64,000 bases of DNA from Streptomyces sp. NBC_01445. Its GTDB lineage: Bacteria; Actinomycetota; Actinomycetes; Streptomycetales; Streptomycetaceae. The notes beneath the pieces are model-generated. The model did no database searches, was not told where the DNA came from, and saw only the letters and a program-made list of their open reading frames with translations. Location of the stretch: the NCBI RefSeq assembly GCF_035918235.1, contig NZ_CP109486.1:248001-312000 (forward strand). Direction: 5' to 3'. Positions 61,233-64,000 of this stretch are shown here, one piece after another; position 1 is the stretch's first letter; every line of letters begins with the position of its first letter. A program made the translations under genes and the position numbers.

Positions 61233-61266
61233 GAACCCGGCGTACCCGTCTCCGAGTACCGGGCTC
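61233..61266 (-). ncRNA. Group II intron domain V hairpin
   Basis: A 34-nucleotide element on the minus strand beginning GAGCCCGG and ending CCGGGTTC, with an upper stem TACTCG/CGGGTA closed by a GAGA (GNRA) tetraloop. The size, bulge position and tetraloop are those of the catalytic domain V. Its preservation although the intron is truncated is notable. Confidence 0.75.
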
Positions 61267-61283
61267 TCCACGGACTCTGTCGT

Positions 61284-61997
61284 TCAGGCGTGGTTGAGAC
61301 GTGTCCAGGGGTTGGGGATCGTGTTGCCTCGGTAGCGGTAGCGGGTGACCGCCACCGCCTGGAGGTCGAACAGTTCGGTCCCGTCTGCCGAGAGCTTGTG
61401 CCACCGGCCGGTGTGGTCGATGAAGCGTCGGCGGACGTCCTTCCACTTCCAGCGGTGCAGTGCCATCCACCAACTGATCACCCGGTGCCATGTGAAGCTG
61501 GCCAGGGAGCTCAGGGTGGCTTTGCAGACCGCGTGCTTGAAGTAGTTGGGCCAGCCGCGCATGATCTGGTTGAGCCTGATCAGCACGTCCCTGGGGTTCT
61601 GCTGCGACGTTCTGTTCGTCAGGGCACGGATCTTGTCCTTCAGCTGCCGGATGGGCCGGTCAGCGATGAAGGTGTAGACGTGCCACTTGTCCGTTCCTCG
61701 CTTGCGGCCCCACTGGATGCGGAACCCCAAGAAGTCGAACCCCTCCGACATGTGCACCACCTGCGTCTTCGCCTCCGAGAGACGAAGACCGAGTGGTTGC
61801 AGCACGTCGGCAATGTCCTCGCGCAGCGCCTCGGCGTCGGCGCGTCCACCGTCGACCAGAACCACGAGATCGTCCGCGTAGCGGACGATCTTCCAGTTCG
61901 GACGTCCGGCGGCGCGGCGTCGCCTGCGCAGGTGGCTGGTGGCCATCTCCTCGCCCGGTTCCCAGGGCCGGGTCAGGTGCTCGTCGACCGCCATCAT
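61284..61997 (-). pseudogene. Group II intron reverse transcriptase/maturase, C-terminal part
   Basis: About 237 residues of an LtrA-like protein: YADD catalytic motif (codons at 61869-61880) in KIVRYADDLVVLVDGGRA, VVHMSEGFDFLGFRIQW, the maturase segment DVLIRLNQIMRGWPNYFKHA, and the end RYRYRGNTIPNPW. The reverse-transcriptase fingers before VDEHLTRPW are absent; sequence upstream of 62000 is unrelated. The missing N-terminal half makes it inactive as a reverse transcriptase, though the maturase part is intact. Confidence 0.8.
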
Positions 61998-62123
61998 CCG
62001 TGCCGACGCCGAAGGCCGGTACGACGGTGCGGAGCCCGGGTGGCGGGCCGGTGTCGAGTGGACGCTGCTGTGGATCGAGAGCACCGCTGCCCAGCTGACC
62101 GAGGGCAGCAGCGCCGATGGCCG

Positions 62124-62420
62124 TCAGGGTGTGTCGCCGGAGTAGTAGAAGCGGCAGCTGACGCCCGGCCCGGGTGTGCGAGGTTCGCCGGGGCGCGGGT
62201 CGTACAGGGCGCGGCCGCCAGGCCACCGTGACAGCTCGGTGGACAGGGCCACGCCGTCGTCGACTTCTTCGGTCCGCCACCCGTGGATGTCCAGCAGCAG
62301 GCCGTCCAGGCGCCCGCCAACCAGTTCGGCGTAGGTCCGGTGTGGGACCGGGCCGGGGTTGGGGTCGTCGTGGTCGTGGCCGTAGACGCGTCCGTTCAGC
62401 AGCTGCTCATCGCCGTTCAT
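62124..62420 (-). CDS. Hypothetical small protein
   Basis: A 98-residue protein starting at ATG 62420 (MNGDEQLLNGRVYGHDHDDP). It has a central LVGGRLDGLLLDIHGWRTEE segment and a basic end GVSCRFYYSGDTP. Composition matches the neighbouring genes. It lies after the frameshifted gene at 62513 in the same direction, and no named family is recognised. It may belong to the same mobile or plasmid-like segment. Confidence 0.5.
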   Translation of the reverse strand: MNGDEQLLNGRVYGHDHDDPNPGPVPHRTYAELVGGRLDGLLLDIHGWRTEEVDDGVALSTELSRWPGGRALYDPRPGEPRTPGPGVSCRFYYSGDTP

Positions 62421-62512
62421 CTGATCAGCGTTGCAGCCGCCACCGACAACGCGGGCTTGCCCAGGGCCTCCTTGGGCTTGCCCGCGTGGTCGGTCGCCGC
62501 GACTTGCCCGGG

Positions 62513-63339
62513 TCAGGTGCGGAAGCGGGAGAGCCAGCCGCCGGCCTTCTGCGCTGCCTGCTCGGCTTCCTGCTCCTGGCGCAGGCGCTCCTTCTCCTGC
62601 CGGTCGCGTTCGTCGGCTTCGGCCTGCTGCTCGACTGCGACGGCCCGGCTCTGGCAGTCCTCGCACAGGTGCGGGTGCAAGTCGAGGTTTTGCCAGTTCC
62701 GGAAGTCGGTTGCCTCCCACCGGTCGTCGGTGAACTTCCGCCCGCAGTCCACGCACACCGGCCGCTGTGCCTCCCGCTCCGCAGCTTCCCGCTCCGCGCG
62801 GCGCTGTTCCTCTTCCCGCGCGGCTTGGCGGCTGCGGGCGAGGGCGGCCTCCCGACGAGGTTGCCGATCGCGTCCAGCAGCGTCTGTCGCTCCTCTCGGC
62901 CAAAACGCCAGAACGCGGGCCCGGCCGGTCCGTGCTCGCGCAGCAGCTCCAGCGTGGTCGCCACGATCGGGATGCAGCCGTCGTAGGAGTGGAAGCCGCC
63001 CCCGCTATGCCACCGGCCCTGCCAGTAGTGGCGGGTGAGGTCGGCGACCCTCTCCATCTGGCTCTTCGCGGAGCGCTTGCCGACCTGATAGAAGACAAGC
63101 AGGACCGGCGGGTGCACCCGCTCGTATCCCTCCCAGGCGGGTGCGGACCAGCGGGTGCGCCACATCGGTTTCTCGATGCCGTCGGTGTCCTTCTCCTTCC
63201 GCTGGAAGAACCGGGCGTACTTGTCGAACTTCGCGGCGGTGATCGGGTCGCCGACCAGGTCATAGGTCTTGCCGGCGTGTGCGGTCGGGTGGCTGGCAAC
63301 GATGGCTGCAGCGGCAGCCACGTCGGATCGCGACCCCAT
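62513..63339 (-). pseudogene. Frameshifted hypothetical protein with zinc ribbon
   Basis: Two frames join into one protein. The first runs from ATG 63339 (MGSRSDVAAAAAIVASHPTA) through FDKYARFFQRKEKDTDGIEK and HSYDGCIPIVATTLELLREH to about 62850. There the frame shifts and continues as REAALARSRQAAREEEQRRA, then CVDCGRKF and HPHLCEDCQ, a C-x2-C pair repeated as in a zinc ribbon, then a charged coiled coil and GGWLSRFRT. A single-base indel near 62850 explains the break; it may be real decay or a sequencing error. The family is not recognised. Confidence 0.55.
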
Positions 63340-63496
63340 GGGGGCGTTCCGGCCAAATCACCCGCACCTTTCACTCATCGTGTGCCCGGCAACGCCGAGT
63401 TAACTCGCCGGACACCTTTGCATAGTTAATCTGGCTCTTGACCTTCAGTTGACCGTACGATGGCGAGCTCTTGGTGAGGGCGCGCGAGGTGGAGAC

Positions 63497-63862
63497 ATGT
63501 CCCGAGGTGGCAGGATGCGAGCGGCAGTGACCCTTGTGGTCGCCGCGCTGCTGGCGCTGCCGCTGCTCGCGTCCACCCATCAGTTCGCGCCCGCACACAC
63601 CGCGGCGGTGGCGTCGGCGTCGGTCGAGCCGAAGGCCTGCCACGGCGACGACTCGGGGCCCGAGGGACAGCTCGAGGCGATACGCAGTCGGAACCGGCAG
63701 CTAACGACATCGGGATCGACCCCGCTGCCCCACCCCCGTGCCGCGTCACCCGCGCCCGACACCGCCGCACCGGCGACCGCCCCGCGTCACGCCTCGTACC
63801 TCCACCCGGACAGATCCATCGACGAGCTGACGGCGGCGAGACTTCAGGTCTTCCGCTGCTGA
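63497..63862 (+). CDS. Small exported protein
   Basis: A 121-residue protein starting at ATG 63497 with GGTGGAG upstream. It has a signal peptide (RAAVTLVVAALLALPLLAST), then an Ala/Pro-rich mature part with two Cys (one in EPKACHGDD, one at the very end in VFRC) and the conserved-looking end SYLHPDRSIDELTAARLQVF. I recall proteins of this type directly ahead of beta-carbonic anhydrase genes in Streptomyces, as here. Function is unknown; a cell-surface or extracellular role is likely. Confidence 0.65.
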   Translation: MSRGGRMRAAVTLVVAALLALPLLASTHQFAPAHTAAVASASVEPKACHGDDSGPEGQLEAIRSRNRQLTTSGSTPLPHPRAASPAPDTAAPATAPRHASYLHPDRSIDELTAARLQVFRC

Positions 63863-63885
63863 GTTCGGACAGAAGTTCCCACCTG

Positions 63886-63913
63886 TCCTGCACGTCCGAT
63901 CCTGCACGTCCGA
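63886..63913 (+). repeat. 14-bp tandem duplication
   Basis: TCCTGCACGTCCGA occurs twice without a gap, between the small exported protein gene and the carbonic anhydrase start. It could be a paired binding site or a replication slippage product. Confidence 0.7.
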
Positions 63914-63949
63914 CGCGCCCCTGCCGCGCGCCAGGAGGAATCACCACAT

Positions 63950-64000
63950 ATGCAGCCCCTCATCGACAACGCCCGAACGTTCGGCTCGCGCCCTGAGGAG
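63950..64000 (+). CDS. Beta-carbonic anhydrase, N-terminal end
   Basis: ATG 63950, preceded by AGGAGG, opens a frame running off the window and reading MQPLIDNARTFGSRPEE. This is the usual N-terminus of streptomycete beta-class carbonic anhydrases, which interconvert carbon dioxide and bicarbonate and are often coupled to a SulP transporter. Only 17 codons are visible, so the metal-binding residues are outside the window. Confidence 0.55.
   Translation, partial: MQPLIDNARTFGSRPEE

Larger units (their letters stand above)
61172..61998 (-). mobile_element. 5'-truncated group II intron
   Basis: The 3' part of a bacterial group II intron on the minus strand. It includes the end of the maturase reading frame, a domain V hairpin at 61233-61266 and a domain VI-type stem (CTCCGTGCC at 61217-61225 pairing with GGCACGGAG at 61178-61186). 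Everything before the reverse-transcriptase YADD region is missing, so it cannot move by itself. It lies directly ahead of the FadR-type gene. Confidence 0.75.

Overview
The window is high-GC actinobacterial DNA, almost certainly a Streptomyces chromosome. GTG and TTG starts are frequent, genes are packed with ATGA, GTGA or TGATG overlaps, purine-rich ribosome binding sites are common, and the gene families are streptomycete ones (XRE-cupin regulators, FCD-type GntR regulators, lone anti-sigma ATPases, a GH101 enzyme, IS5 and IS701 type elements). Names come from motif and family recognition by eye; no database search was possible.

Layout. 0-0.75 kb: end of an AraC/GlxA-like regulator overlapping a JAMM metalloprotease gene. 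1-6.8 kb: two related cassettes, each with an XRE-cupin regulator, an EamA exporter and a free-standing B3/B4 (phenylalanyl-tRNA synthetase editing-like) protein, plus a PaiB-like flavoprotein and a small ABM-like protein. 6.8-8.5 kb: an IS5-type element with a possible passenger gene and a scrap of an IS701-type transposase. 8.6-26.2 kb: a peptide-use locus. A YheO/DauR-type regulator faces an eleven-gene run: a Dpp/Opp-type importer (two permeases, a fused double ATPase, a binding lipoprotein), an APC permease, a class V aminotransferase, RidA, an amidohydrolase, and S10, M20 and M61 peptidases. A second S10 gene lies just behind the regulator. 26.5-34.7 kb: an enoyl-CoA hydratase-like gene, HxlR and LacI regulators, and a small catabolic set (SDR, TIM-barrel isomerase, MFS symporter, FAD oxidoreductase) around a palindromic operator.

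34.7-46.4 kb is patchy accessory DNA: an IS3 remnant, a truncated zinc-finger gene, an ADF/cofilin-fold gene (the most surprising gene here), a LysR/nitrilase/APC permease/anti-sigma ATPase group, a secreted beta-lactamase-fold hydrolase interrupted before a C-terminal domain, a frameshifted pentapeptide-repeat fragment, two SDR genes, an MFS gene cut off after about 38 codons, and the 3' half of a tRNA that looks like an integration scar. 46.5-61.1 kb is a glycan cluster bounded by two paralogous FadR-type regulators that appear to share an operator sequence: a GH116-like pseudogene, a GH36 alpha-galactosidase-like enzyme, a large secreted GH101 endo-alpha-N-acetylgalactosaminidase, a sugar ABC importer and an unclassified glycoside hydrolase-like protein. 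This suggests release, import and cytoplasmic cleavage of O-glycan sugars. 61.1-64 kb holds the 3' part of a group II intron with domains V and VI still present, two hypothetical genes (one frameshifted), a small exported protein and the start of a beta-carbonic anhydrase gene.

The best leads for something new are the ADF/cofilin-like protein, the peptidase/transport operon with two S10 enzymes that lack export signals, the duplicated B3/B4-EamA-XRE cassettes, and the twin FadR regulators with a shared predicted operator around the GH101 cluster.
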